A DNA stretch of 64,000 nt from Paraburkholderia hayleyella (GTDB lineage Bacteria; Pseudomonadota; Gammaproteobacteria; Burkholderiales; Burkholderiaceae): contig NZ_QPES01000001.1 in NCBI RefSeq assembly GCF_009455685.1, forward strand, positions 3,162,001 through 3,226,000, read 5' to 3'. A program made the position numbers and the translations under genes. Position 1 is the first letter of the stretch; each line of letters begins with the position of its first letter. Positions 27,359 to 36,149 of the stretch are shown here, piece by piece. The notes under the pieces were generated by a model. It did no database searches, had not been told where the DNA came from, and saw only the letters and a list, made by a program, of their open reading frames with translations.

Positions 27359-27628
27359 TCACTGGCCTTCGCCAAACTTGTCGGCAATCAGTTGGAGCAA
27401 CGCGGCCATCGCCTGTTCTTCGTCTTCGCCTTCGGTTTCGATTAACACTGTGCTGCCGATACCTGCGGCCAGCATCATCACGCCCATGATGCTTTTGGCG
27501 TTGATGCGGCGGCCGTTGCGGCTCATCCAGATTTCCGCCTGAAAACTGCCCGCGAGTTGCGTCAGTTTGGCTGAGGCACGTGCGTGCAGCCCCAGCTTGT
27601 TCACGATGGTTGTTTCCTGTTGCAGCAT
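27359..27628 (-). CDS. ptsH: PTS phosphocarrier protein HPr
   Basis: The 89-residue protein starts at ATG 27628 (MLQQETTIVNKLGLHARASA). The phosphorylatable histidine lies in KLGLHARASAKL and the regulatory serine position in AKSIMGVMMLAAGIGSTVLI. With enzyme I downstream and an EIIA of the mannose type upstream it forms a compact phosphorelay cluster. No sugar permease accompanies it, so a regulatory PTS role is likely. An upstream in-frame extension to 27712 is not conserved. Confidence 0.95.
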   Translation of the reverse strand: MLQQETTIVNKLGLHARASAKLTQLAGSFQAEIWMSRNGRRINAKSIMGVMMLAAGIGSTVLIETEGEDEEQAMAALLQLIADKFGEGQ

Positions 27629-27700
27629 GTAAAGATCCAGAACGCAGGTAAAAATTAAAAATAAATGGAGCAGCCAGGCGAGAAGCTCAAGCGGGATGCT

Positions 27701-27736
27701 TAGGCAAAACATTAGGCAAAACCTTAGGCAAAACCT
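27701..27736. repeat. Three 12 bp tandem repeats upstream of ptsH
   Basis: TAGGCAAAACAT, TAGGCAAAACCT and TAGGCAAAACCT follow one another between the EIIA stop codon and ptsH. A similar repeated 12-mer (CAGGCAAACCCT) occurs at 38738-38761. Confidence 0.85.
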
Positions 27737-27776
27737 TAGACAGAATACTCAGGCCCTGTCCGCGAGCTTCAACACG

Positions 27777-28241
27777 CTAGCCCGATGAACGGGTTGCATC
27801 TGACGCTGTGCCTGGGCCGCTAAAACAACCCTCCGGCCCAGCAGGTTGTGGCGTGCCAGGCGCAATCGCGTGAATGCCTTTGGTCGCACCAGCCAGTGCT
27901 TTGTCGACAAGCGTGTCGAGCGGCGTAGTGCGATAGCAGACCGCGCGCAGCAGCATCGGCAGATTGACCCCAGCCAGCACCCGTACCTGAGGCAAGGAAG
28001 CCAGCCGTCCCGCAATGTTCGAAGGCGTCGCCCCAAACATATCGGTCAGCACCAGCGCGCCATTGTCCTCCTTGAGCCGCTCGATCTCAGCGTGCGCAAA
28101 CGCGACAATCTTGACGGGATCGCTATCGGGCAAAACGTCGATCACGCCAATGCGGGCGGGTAAGCCGCCGTAAATGTGGGCAATGCACTCCCTTAACGCC
28201 GTAGCAAAGGGAGCGTGCGCAATGATCAGAATGCCTGCCAT
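27777..28241 (-). CDS. Mannose-family PTS EIIA domain protein
   Basis: The 154-residue protein is a stand-alone EIIA of the mannose class with the active histidine near residue 9 (IIAHAPFATALREC), LVLTDMFGATPSNIA and VNLPMLLRAVCYR. It accepts phosphate from HPr. Without IIB, IIC or IID nearby it probably acts in regulation. The C-terminal 25 residues are Pro/Gly/Ser-rich and probably disordered. Confidence 0.9.
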   Translation of the reverse strand: MAGILIIAHAPFATALRECIAHIYGGLPARIGVIDVLPDSDPVKIVAFAHAEIERLKEDNGALVLTDMFGATPSNIAGRLASLPQVRVLAGVNLPMLLRAVCYRTTPLDTLVDKALAGATKGIHAIAPGTPQPAGPEGCFSGPGTASDATRSSG

Positions 28242-28381
28242 ATCAGCCTTGCTGCCAAAAAATCGTCCTGAAGCTCAAGATTGTAACAGGCCTGTTTGCC
28301 TATTTTTACGGCAGAAATATCCCGAAAATGCTTGCCAGACGGACTTCCGCCCATGCCGGTGGCATGCGTCACGAGTCTGTT

Positions 28382-29341
28382 TCAGCCAACCGCGCCTTCC
28401 AGTGCATCGATAAACATCGCCGCCACATCAAACCCCGTTTGCTCCATGATTTCGCGGAAACACGTCGGGCTCGTCACATTCACCTCTGTCAGCCAGTCGC
28501 CAATCGCATCGAGCCCCACCAGCAGCAAGCCCCGTGCAGCCAGCACCGGCGCGAGCGTCGCGGCAATTTCCTGATCGCGCGCGGTCAGCGGCTGCGCCCG
28601 TCCCAGACCGCCCGCCGCCAGATTGCCACGGACCTCGTTGCCCTGCGGAATACGCGCCAGCGAATACGGCACAGGCTGGCCGCCAATGAGCAAAATGCGT
28701 TTGTCACCCAACTGGATCTCAGGAATAAACTTTTGCGCCATCACCGAACGAGCCCCATCCTGGCTCAGCATTTCGATAATCGACCCGAGATTCATGCCGT
28801 CCGCCTTGACGCGGAATACCCCCATACCACCCATGCCATCGAGCGGTTTCAGGATGATGTCGCCCTGTTCCGCATGAAAGGCGCGCAAGCGCGCGGCATC
28901 ACGCGTGACGAGCGTCGGGGCCACGAACTGGGGAAACTCGCCGATCGCCAGCTTTTCCGAGTGATCGCGGATGGCTTGCGGCTTGTTGAAAACGCGCGCG
29001 CCCTGATTGCGTTCAGCCAGGTCGAGCAGCCAGGTCGCGGTGACATATTCCATGTCGAACGGCGGGTCCTTGCGCATCAGTACCGCGCTGAAGTCTTTTA
29101 GCGAGCGGGGCGCGGCAGCCTGCGCCACGAACCATGGTGAGCGCCGGGCATCGGCCGGATTGCCCGTGATCGTGAAACGCCGCACATTGGCTTCGACATC
29201 GCCTCCGGTCCAGGCCAGATGAGCGGGTTCGCACGCATGCAATGTGTAGCCGCGGCGTGCCGCCTCGGCCATCATCGCGTAGGTTGAATCCTTGTAAATC
29301 TGGAAACGCTCCAGCGGATCCGCGACAAAAAGAATGTCCAT
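28382..29341 (-). CDS. gshB: Glutathione synthetase
   Basis: The 319-residue ATP-grasp enzyme shows the family start MDILFVADPLERFQIYKDST, the ATP-binding region DIILKPLDGMGGMGVFRV, the RSVMAQKFIPEIQLGDKRIL segment and the C-terminal LTEVNVTSPTCFREI. It joins glycine to gamma-glutamylcysteine. It lies 90 bp downstream of gshA, so the whole glutathione pathway is encoded here. Confidence 0.96.
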   Translation of the reverse strand: MDILFVADPLERFQIYKDSTYAMMAEAARRGYTLHACEPAHLAWTGGDVEANVRRFTITGNPADARRSPWFVAQAAAPRSLKDFSAVLMRKDPPFDMEYVTATWLLDLAERNQGARVFNKPQAIRDHSEKLAIGEFPQFVAPTLVTRDAARLRAFHAEQGDIILKPLDGMGGMGVFRVKADGMNLGSIIEMLSQDGARSVMAQKFIPEIQLGDKRILLIGGQPVPYSLARIPQGNEVRGNLAAGGLGRAQPLTARDQEIAATLAPVLAARGLLLVGLDAIGDWLTEVNVTSPTCFREIMEQTGFDVAAMFIDALEGAVG

Positions 29342-29431
29342 AAAATTCCTGATAAATCCGGACGGGGCGCCCGTTGCGCACTGACAAAAGACAAAACGGT
29401 TCGCCCGACGGCCAGGATCAAACGTAAAGAA

Positions 29432-30724
29432 TCAAACCTGGATCGCCTCTGGATCGGTTTTTTCCAGCTCGACCGATGCCGCCAGCAGCCCGAGACGCGC
29501 CACCACGCCATACATATAAAAGCGGTTCGGTGGCGCGGCGCCAGGTTTGGCGTGCGCATCGGGCAACGCCGTATGCTCAAAACCAAGCGGCACAAAATGC
29601 ATGCCCGGCACGTTGAGATTCTGGTCGCGCTCGCGGCGGCCGTGGACCCGATAAAAACCACCCACCACATAGCGGTCGATCATGTACACCACCGGCTCCG
29701 CCACTTCCTCGCCCACCTGCTCGAACGTATGCACGCCTTCTTGCACGATCACGTCATGCACTTCGAGCCCATCCTTGGATGCGGCCAGTTTGGTGCGATC
29801 ACGCCGCTTCAGCGCGGCGACTTCGGCGGCGTCATACACCGTCATCACCCCCTTGCCGTCAGTCCCGGCATCGGGCTTGATGACGACATAAGGTTTTTCG
29901 TCGATGCCGTATTCGCGGTACTTTTTCGCCACCTTTTTCAGCACGCCATCGATCGCCTCGGCTAGCGCGGCTTCGCCCGTGCGTGCTTCGAAGTCAACGC
30001 CCTCAACGCGGGCGAAGTATGGATTGATCATCCAGGGATCGATTTCGACCATCTTGGCGAATTTTTTCGCCACCTCGTCATAGCAGGAAAAATGCGTCGA
30101 TTTGCGCCGTACGGCCCAGCCTGCGTGCAGGGGCGGCAGCAGATACTGCTCATGCAAGTTTTCGAGCACTAGCGGAATGCCACCCGACAAATCGTTGTTC
30201 AGCAAAATCGAACAGGGATCGAAATTTTTCAGCCCCAGCCGGCGCGGCGAGCGTTCAAGCGGCTCAAGTACCAGTTTTTGTCCGTCAGGCAGCTCGATCT
30301 CAACGGGATGCATCATGCCTTCGTCAAGCGCGCCGAAACGCACGTTCAAACCTGCCTGACGCATGATGAGCGCAAGGCGCGCCATATTCTCGAGATACGC
30401 CGGATTGCGCGTATCGCGGCGTTCAGGAATGAGCAGGAGGTTTTTCGCGTCGGGGCAGATTTTTTCGATGGATGCCATCGCGGCTTGCACCGCCAGGGGC
30501 AAAACCTCGGCGGGCAACTGATTGAACGCGCCCGGAAACAGGTTGGTATCAACCGGCGCGAGCTTGAAACCCGCGTTGCGTAAATCAACCGAACAATAAA
30601 ACGGCGGCGTGTGCTCCTGCCATTCGAGACGAAACCAGCGTTCGATGGCCGGCGTGGCGTCGAGGATCTTGCGCTCGAGATCGAGCAGCGGGCCATTCAA
30701 GGCCGTAACCAGGTGGGGAACCAT
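29432..30724 (-). CDS. gshA: Glutamate-cysteine ligase (proteobacterial type)
   Basis: The 430-residue protein belongs to the GshA class of beta- and some gammaproteobacteria, distinct from the E. coli enzyme. Visible features are RWFRLEWQEHTPPFYCSVDLR, NLFPGAFNQLPAE, LLNNDLSGGIPLVLENLHEQ, YVVIKPDAGTDGKGVMTV and GGFYRVHGRRERDQNLN. It forms gamma-glutamylcysteine, the rate-limiting step of glutathione synthesis, and precedes gshB in the same direction. Confidence 0.94.
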   Translation of the reverse strand: MVPHLVTALNGPLLDLERKILDATPAIERWFRLEWQEHTPPFYCSVDLRNAGFKLAPVDTNLFPGAFNQLPAEVLPLAVQAAMASIEKICPDAKNLLLIPERRDTRNPAYLENMARLALIMRQAGLNVRFGALDEGMMHPVEIELPDGQKLVLEPLERSPRRLGLKNFDPCSILLNNDLSGGIPLVLENLHEQYLLPPLHAGWAVRRKSTHFSCYDEVAKKFAKMVEIDPWMINPYFARVEGVDFEARTGEAALAEAIDGVLKKVAKKYREYGIDEKPYVVIKPDAGTDGKGVMTVYDAAEVAALKRRDRTKLAASKDGLEVHDVIVQEGVHTFEQVGEEVAEPVVYMIDRYVVGGFYRVHGRRERDQNLNVPGMHFVPLGFEHTALPDAHAKPGAAPPNRFYMYGVVARLGLLAASVELEKTDPEAIQV

Positions 30725-30879
30725 TGATCACTCGCAAACTGGAGAAGGGCGATTGTAGAGCAATTGCCTCATCCACTTGGGGCCGCTTTTCCCATTCGCA
30801 AGCGCACTGCCCGTGGAAAGGCCTGCTTCATCGCGTGGACACACGGGGGCATGAGTGGTTGACCGAATGGCAAAAAAGA

Positions 30880-30912
30880 GCCCCGGGCCTGCAATCGCAC
30901 AGGCACCGGGGC
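30880..30912 (-). terminator. Intrinsic terminator after the metalloprotease gene
   Basis: GCCCCGG and CCGGGGC form the base of a stem that continues with CCTG/CAGG around an 8-base loop. An A-run on the plus strand at 30872-30877 becomes the T-tract on the minus strand. It lies about 55 bp after the metalloprotease stop. Confidence 0.75.
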
Positions 30913-30966
30913 ACAGGACAAAATAAGGAATGAGGCGATTACATCCGTTCAAACAGCGTTTTTATT

Positions 30967-33231
30967 TCAATTCCCAGGGCAGTCCTCCAGATAGACCCAA
31001 GGGGCGCCAAAAGGCGCGGAGTTACGGTCTGGAGACAAGTTGATGTTATAAAAATTCTGTTGGTATATTTTTCCCTTGTATGCCACTTTTTCTCCGTATG
31101 TTTCGTACGCTTTTTTGGCGTCCCACTCGGCCACGTCGCCGCACGATTCCGGACGGGGTGCCGCAGGATTCGCCTCGACGCTAACCGGCAAGCTGGTGGC
31201 AGACAGGCCCGCGGCATTGGTCACAACCACCTTGAAGTTAAAAATCGTGAATTTGGACACGGCAGGAATACGCACCATCGCCCGCGCCTGGTCACTACCG
31301 TCGATCGACAGCGCAGGCAGGCCGCTGTACTGGCTCCATTCATAGCTCAATGCCCCACCCGAGGCATCACTCGACCCAGATGCATCCAGCATGACCAGCG
31401 CGCTGCCCGTCACCTTGCTGGGTGATGCCGAGGCAACAACTGACGGCAGCGAAGAAGGATTCGCCTCGACGCTAATCGGCAGGCTGGCGGCAGACAGGCC
31501 CGCGGCATTGGTCACAACCACTTTGAAGACGAAAACCGTGGGCTTGGACACGGCAGGAATACGCACCATCGCCCGCGCCTGGTCACTACCGTCGATCGAC
31601 AGCGCAGGCAAGCCGCTGTACTGGCTCCACTCATAGCGCAATGCCCCGCCAGAGGCATCGCTCGACCTGGATGCATCCAGCATGACCAGCGTGCTGCCGC
31701 TCACCTCGCTGGGTGATGCCGAGGCAATAACTGACGGCGGTGAAATTTGTTCAGGCGGCGGATAAAAAGCGGCAACATATTCGCGCCGCTCTTCCAGGCG
31801 ACGTACGGCATCTTCGTACTTCTTCGTTCCCATCGCGTAACCGCCATATACCAGGTTGGGATTTGACCAATACCTCAGACCTGGACAGCCTCCGGGGCAG
31901 CTATAGGCCATCGTCGTGTGCCAATGATCCTGGTTGGGGCCTTGCAGCTGCTGAAAACCATGGGAGTAAACCACCCAGGGCGGTCTGCCCGGATCTAGCG
32001 GCTGGTTCGGATCTCCATCGTTCTCGTGAAGCAATCCCATGTTATGGCCCATCTCGTGAGCAAAAATGCCGGTCCCCGTTGCCATTGAATCCGCGACCAG
32101 GGAAAAAGCATTTTCTTTGCTGGCGTTAGTGAAGCTAACCCCCGTGATCCCGCCCTGGTAGGTCGTCAGCAAAACCACCAGATCGGCTCTCTTTGCTTCA
32201 CGTAACTCGTGCACGGGCTTGCCAAGTTGCGGATCGTCAGGCTCTTCCATCTTGTACAGCATGTCGAACAATGACCCGGTCTCGTTGTAGTTGAGATGTA
32301 CGACTCCCGCATTTTCGAAGGTAATCGCAACATGGCTATTCACATTCGTGACATTGGCCTCTTTAAATGCCAGCGCAACCAGCCCGTCAATATCGGCCCA
32401 TCTTGGACGAACCTGATTGGTGATCGCCACCATTACACGAATCGTGCTGTGCGATGAATTCCGCAAATTACGCGGCAAGATTTCTGGATTATCCCGTGTG
32501 TGTACCGGTGCCTTAACCCAGTCGACCTCATCATGCGGCTTCGTCAGTTCGGGCCGCTTGTAAATCACATGCTGTCCATCCCCGACAGGCATGACCTGGT
32601 ACAGCTCACCACCAACGCGGATCGAGGCTGTGATATTGGCACCGTGCCGCACCAGGATCACCTCGTTATTGCCATCAACCGGAACCTCTTTGTCCGATTT
32701 CGAACCGGCAAGGCGCCTATTCTGGGGCGCCTGGATTTCGCCATCCCATGCAGTGATGCCGGTGGACACCGTAGCAAAACGCTGCTTTCTTGCGACAACG
32801 GTCTTGTCATTTGCAAGGCGAATCTCAAGCTCATTGTTTTGGTCATTGACAACGGAAGGGTCCACCCTGACCAGAACCGGCTCGAAACCGCTTTCCTTCA
32901 AAGCTTCGACGTAATGGTTAGGTTGATCCAGCATGCGTTGCTGGACTGATGGCGCCTCCAGCGTCAAAAACCTTGTCGCTGCAATAGTCGGCACGGGAGC
33001 CAGAAAAATAGTTATAGCGGTGCCGGCAAGGCTCCAGCCTGAAACTTTTTTTTGCCCAAACGATTTAAATCTCGCAGCAGGCACTACGGCATAACTGTTT
33101 TTTAAAAAAATCCCCGATTGAGTCTTGTGCTTAATCAGGTTACGGAACTGCATCATCCACAGATAAAACAAGACCAGATGCGCGATCATGCGATCTGGCC
33201 ACCCAATACTTCTCGCTGCCTGGTAGTTCAT
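30967..33231 (-). CDS. Secreted metzincin metalloprotease with two PKD-like modules and a carbohydrate-binding-like C-terminus
   Basis: The 754-residue protein has a long basic leader with a hydrophobic segment ending VPTIAA (about residue 85). The zinc motif HEMGHNMGLLHEN lies near residue 392 and TTMAYSCPG is a plausible Met-turn, as in M12B-like or related metzincins. Two PKD-type modules (499-595 and 596-692, each 97 residues) are nearly identical. The last 60 residues (WDAKKAYETYGEKVAYKGKI, then APWVYLEDC) resemble chitin/carbohydrate-binding modules of the CBM5/12 type. It is predicted to be exported and to degrade protein, perhaps on a glycan-rich surface. The region is AT-richer than its neighbours. 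The true start is uncertain. Confidence 0.85.
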   Translation of the reverse strand: MNYQAARSIGWPDRMIAHLVLFYLWMMQFRNLIKHKTQSGIFLKNSYAVVPAARFKSFGQKKVSGWSLAGTAITIFLAPVPTIAATRFLTLEAPSVQQRMLDQPNHYVEALKESGFEPVLVRVDPSVVNDQNNELEIRLANDKTVVARKQRFATVSTGITAWDGEIQAPQNRRLAGSKSDKEVPVDGNNEVILVRHGANITASIRVGGELYQVMPVGDGQHVIYKRPELTKPHDEVDWVKAPVHTRDNPEILPRNLRNSSHSTIRVMVAITNQVRPRWADIDGLVALAFKEANVTNVNSHVAITFENAGVVHLNYNETGSLFDMLYKMEEPDDPQLGKPVHELREAKRADLVVLLTTYQGGITGVSFTNASKENAFSLVADSMATGTGIFAHEMGHNMGLLHENDGDPNQPLDPGRPPWVVYSHGFQQLQGPNQDHWHTTMAYSCPGGCPGLRYWSNPNLVYGGYAMGTKKYEDAVRRLEERREYVAAFYPPPEQISPPSVIASASPSEVSGSTLVMLDASRSSDASGGALRYEWSQYSGLPALSIDGSDQARAMVRIPAVSKPTVFVFKVVVTNAAGLSAASLPISVEANPSSLPSVVASASPSKVTGSALVMLDASGSSDASGGALSYEWSQYSGLPALSIDGSDQARAMVRIPAVSKFTIFNFKVVVTNAAGLSATSLPVSVEANPAAPRPESCGDVAEWDAKKAYETYGEKVAYKGKIYQQNFYNINLSPDRNSAPFGAPWVYLEDCPGN
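31156..31737 (-). repeat. Tandem 291 bp direct repeat encoding the two PKD-like modules
   Basis: The copies 31447-31737 and 31156-31446 are in perfect register (97 codons each). Both encode YEWSQYSGLPALSIDGSDQA without a difference and differ elsewhere by scattered substitutions. The near identity implies a recent intragenic duplication or gene conversion. Confidence 0.9.
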
Positions 33232-33627
33232 TTTCTCCTCCAGAGGATATTCAGCGAATGGATTTCGTTAATTCTTATTCGCTGGCACGACAGATGGAGT
33301 TTTGTTTAATTCATACCCAGACTGTCAATACACTCTGCAATTTATAAAATTTATTTAGTTAACACATTACAAGATTATTCCACCCCAGACATTTTCCGCC
33401 GATTATGTTTATAACAATGCTTAATTCATGACACATTCCTGATTCAGAATTAAATAATCAGATTAAGCAACGGCCTTCAATCAATCGCTGGCATGACGAA
33501 TAACCCAACTATCCCCACGCCATGACACCCTGCCCCCGGCACCAGCCCATCCCATGCCGCGACGACTCCGATACAACAAAATGGCGCCCAAGCCCGGTCT
33601 GGCCTGGGTCGCGCACTGACCAAGAAT
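33232..33627. other. AT-rich intergenic region upstream of the metalloprotease gene
   Basis: The stretch separates the metalloprotease start from the end of amtB, both on the minus strand. It is strongly AT-rich between about 33290 and 33480. It must hold the protease promoter and the amtB transcript end. I see no gene and no clear hairpin. Confidence 0.5.
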
Positions 33628-35004
33628 TTATTCCACATGTTCGCCATGCAGCGCCACGTCGAGACCTTCACGCTCCTGCTCTTCCGTCACGCGCAGGCCC
33701 ATGATCCAATCAATCGCCTTCAGCAAGACCAAACTGACCACGCCGCTATACACAAGCGTCACCAGCACGCCCTTGGCCTGCAGCAGCACGCTGCCGTCCA
33801 TGCCGCCGATCTCCTTCACCGCGAACACGCCCGTCAGCAGTGCGCCAACGATACCGCCCACGCAATGCACGCCAAACGCGTCGAGTGAATCGTCGTAGCC
33901 CAGCTTGTGCTTGAGCCAGGTTGCCGACCCAAAGCAGATCACGCCCGCCACCAGACCGATTGCCAGCGCGCCACTCACGCCGACAAACCCGGAGGCAGGG
34001 GTAATCGCCACCAGCCCAGCCACCGCCCCCGACACAATACCCAGCACAGAAGGCCGCCCGCGCGTCAACCACTCGGCGAACATCCAGCCCAGCGCGGCCA
34101 TCGCGGTGGCAATTTGCGTCGTCAGCATGGCAAACCCCGCACGGCCATCGGCGGCCAGCGCCGAACCTGCGTTAAAGCCAAACCAGCCCACCCACAACAT
34201 CGCGCCGCCGATCAGCGTCAGTACCAGGTTGTGTGGCGCCATCGCTTCGCGGCCGTATCCAACCCGTTTGCCCAATACCAGGCAGCAGACCAGCGCCGCC
34301 ACCCCAGCGTTGATATGCACGACCGTGCCGCCCGCGAAATCGAGAATGCCCTGGCTCGCCAGCCAGCCGGTTGGCTCCCAGACCATATGCGCGATCGGCG
34401 AATACACGATGATCGACCACAACGTCATGAACACCAGCATCGAGGAAAACTTCATCCGGTCCGCGAAGGCACCGGTAATCAACGCGGGAGTAATGATCGC
34501 AAACGTCATTTGATAGATGAAATAGACCGATTCGGGGATGGTCGGTGCGAGGTGGCTCACACTCAGCATCGTGGCCTTGTCTCCTTTGATATAACTCATG
34601 CCCGCGAGAAATATCCGCGACATCCCGCCGAGAAACGGTCCGCCCGGCGTAAAGGCAAGGCTGTAGCCGATCACCGTCCAGATCACCGTGACCACACAGG
34701 TAATGGCAAAGCTTTGCATCAGCATCGACAGCACATTCTTTTTGCGCACCATGCCGCCATAAAACAGCGCAAGGCCGGGGATCGTCATGAACAGCACCAG
34801 TGCCGTCGAAGTCAGCATCCAGGCGGTATCGCCTGAACTGATCTTCGATGAATCGACCAGTGATGGCCGGGCTGGCTCCGCAGCCGGCGCGGTGACACCC
34901 GCCGTCACCGCGCTGGACGGAGAGACCTCATCCGCGAAGGCCGAAGCCGAGGCACCGGCAAGCAATGCGCCAGCCATCAACAAGGACATCAGTAAGTTGC
35001 GCAT
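33628..35004 (-). CDS. amtB: Ammonium transporter
   Basis: The 458-residue Amt/MEP/Rh protein has a cleavable signal peptide (LLMSLLMAGALLAGASASAFA) and then the usual eleven helices. Recognisable segments are LFMTIPGLALFYGGMVRKKN, FAGGTVVHINAGVAALVCC with the first pore histidine, and DDSLDAFGVHCVGGIVGALL with the second. It conducts ammonium across the inner membrane and is controlled by the PII protein encoded 48 bp upstream. Confidence 0.96.
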   Translation of the reverse strand: MRNLLMSLLMAGALLAGASASAFADEVSPSSAVTAGVTAPAAEPARPSLVDSSKISSGDTAWMLTSTALVLFMTIPGLALFYGGMVRKKNVLSMLMQSFAITCVVTVIWTVIGYSLAFTPGGPFLGGMSRIFLAGMSYIKGDKATMLSVSHLAPTIPESVYFIYQMTFAIITPALITGAFADRMKFSSMLVFMTLWSIIVYSPIAHMVWEPTGWLASQGILDFAGGTVVHINAGVAALVCCLVLGKRVGYGREAMAPHNLVLTLIGGAMLWVGWFGFNAGSALAADGRAGFAMLTTQIATAMAALGWMFAEWLTRGRPSVLGIVSGAVAGLVAITPASGFVGVSGALAIGLVAGVICFGSATWLKHKLGYDDSLDAFGVHCVGGIVGALLTGVFAVKEIGGMDGSVLLQAKGVLVTLVYSGVVSLVLLKAIDWIMGLRVTEEQEREGLDVALHGEHVE

Positions 35005-35052
35005 CTTCGTTTCCTCTTGCGTTACGGTCTGGATGATGGGTTGCAGCTTGTG

Positions 35053-35391
35053 CTAGAGCGCGTCGGTGCCGGTCTCGCCCGTACGAATGCGAATCACGTG
35101 TTCAATCGACGTGACGAAAATCTTGCCGTCGCCAATCTTGCCGGTGCGGGCCGCCTGTTCGAGGGCGTCAATCGCCTGCTCGACGATCTCATCCGGCACA
35201 GCCGCTTCGATCTTGACCTTCGGCAGGAAATCGACGACATATTCCGCGCCACGGTAAAGCTCGGTGTGTCCTTTTTGCCGGCCAAAGCCCTTGACCTCCG
35301 TCACGGTAATGCCGGAGACCCCCATCGCCGACAAGGCCTCGCGCGCTTCATCGAGCTTGAACGGCTTGATGATTGCAGTAATGAGTTTCAT
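35053..35391 (-). CDS. glnK: Nitrogen regulatory PII protein
   Basis: The 112-residue protein starts MKLITAIIKPFKLDEAREAL and carries the T-loop with the uridylylation tyrosine in GHTELYRGAEYVVDFLPK. It ends with GKIGDGKIFVTSIEHVIRIR. Pairing with amtB identifies it as the GlnK-type PII protein that blocks the transporter when nitrogen is ample. I searched upstream for a sigma-54 promoter and did not find a convincing one. Confidence 0.95.
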   Translation of the reverse strand: MKLITAIIKPFKLDEAREALSAMGVSGITVTEVKGFGRQKGHTELYRGAEYVVDFLPKVKIEAAVPDEIVEQAIDALEQAARTGKIGDGKIFVTSIEHVIRIRTGETGTDAL

Positions 35392-35785
35392 GAATTCCTC
35401 GCTGTGGTTGCTTCAAAAACCGTTGCTTCAAAGGTCGTTTGGCACACGGCCTCATCCGTTCGCACCAACATGTCATCGGCCAGGGCTTGCGACGTGTGCA
35501 TGAGTCACCTGAGCAACTCTTGTGCCATGTCTATGGCAGACTGCCGGTCAGCGCCACAGGCAAAGGCCACGGCGCTGACGGAGGCTTCCGCGGACCTGGC
35601 CTGCTGGCCAGCGTTAGCGGTACCCGGTGGCGTGGCCTAACGATCATTGCTAGAGTGTCCGCAGGCTTGAGCCCCCGGCCCGGCACCGGGTTATGCGGCG
35701 CGATGCACTCGCTTCGCGCATCAGCGCTCACGAAACATCCACACCACAGCACACGCACATTTTTTGTGCATCCTGGAGAAACCTC
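35392..35785. other. Divergent intergenic region between glnK and ubiK
   Basis: The 394 bp region carries both promoters. It holds an imperfect 15 bp tandem duplication (GTTGCTTCAAAAACC, then GTTGCTTCAAAGGTC) at 35407-35436, close to glnK. Short open frames are present but none resembles a known protein. Confidence 0.45.
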
Positions 35786-36040
35786 ATGAAACAACCCAAC
35801 GATGTCTTCAACGATTTGCAAGCGCGCGTCGGCGACTTGCTCAAAAACTCTCCCGTCAAGGATGTCGAGCGCAACGTAAAAGCCGTGCTGTCGCAAGGCT
35901 TCTCAAAACTCGATCTGGTCACGCGCGAAGAGTTCGATACGCAAACCCAGGTTCTGGTGCGCACACGGGCACGGCTGGAGGAACTGGAGCGGCGCATCGC
36001 CGAACTCGAACAGCAAATGCCGCTCACGCCTTCGTCCTGA
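35786..36040 (+). CDS. ubiK: Ubiquinone biosynthesis accessory factor UbiK (BMFP family)
   Basis: The 84-residue protein (MKQPNDVFNDLQARVGDLLK) ends in a coiled coil (ARLEELERRIAELEQQM). This is the BMFP/UbiK family pattern, a membrane-associated trimer that assists aerobic ubiquinone synthesis. ATG 35786 lies behind the ribosome site GGAGAA. It precedes comM by 109 bp in the same direction. Confidence 0.9.
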   Translation: MKQPNDVFNDLQARVGDLLKNSPVKDVERNVKAVLSQGFSKLDLVTREEFDTQTQVLVRTRARLEELERRIAELEQQMPLTPSS

Positions 36041-36149
36041 AACCATCAGGGCAAAGCGCATCACTATCACGGGCGGGCGAGCCTTGAGCGTGGCGTCATC
36101 AGCGTTTTAGAGCAGCGGCGCACTCTCTGCGCCGCACAACGGGGGATTT

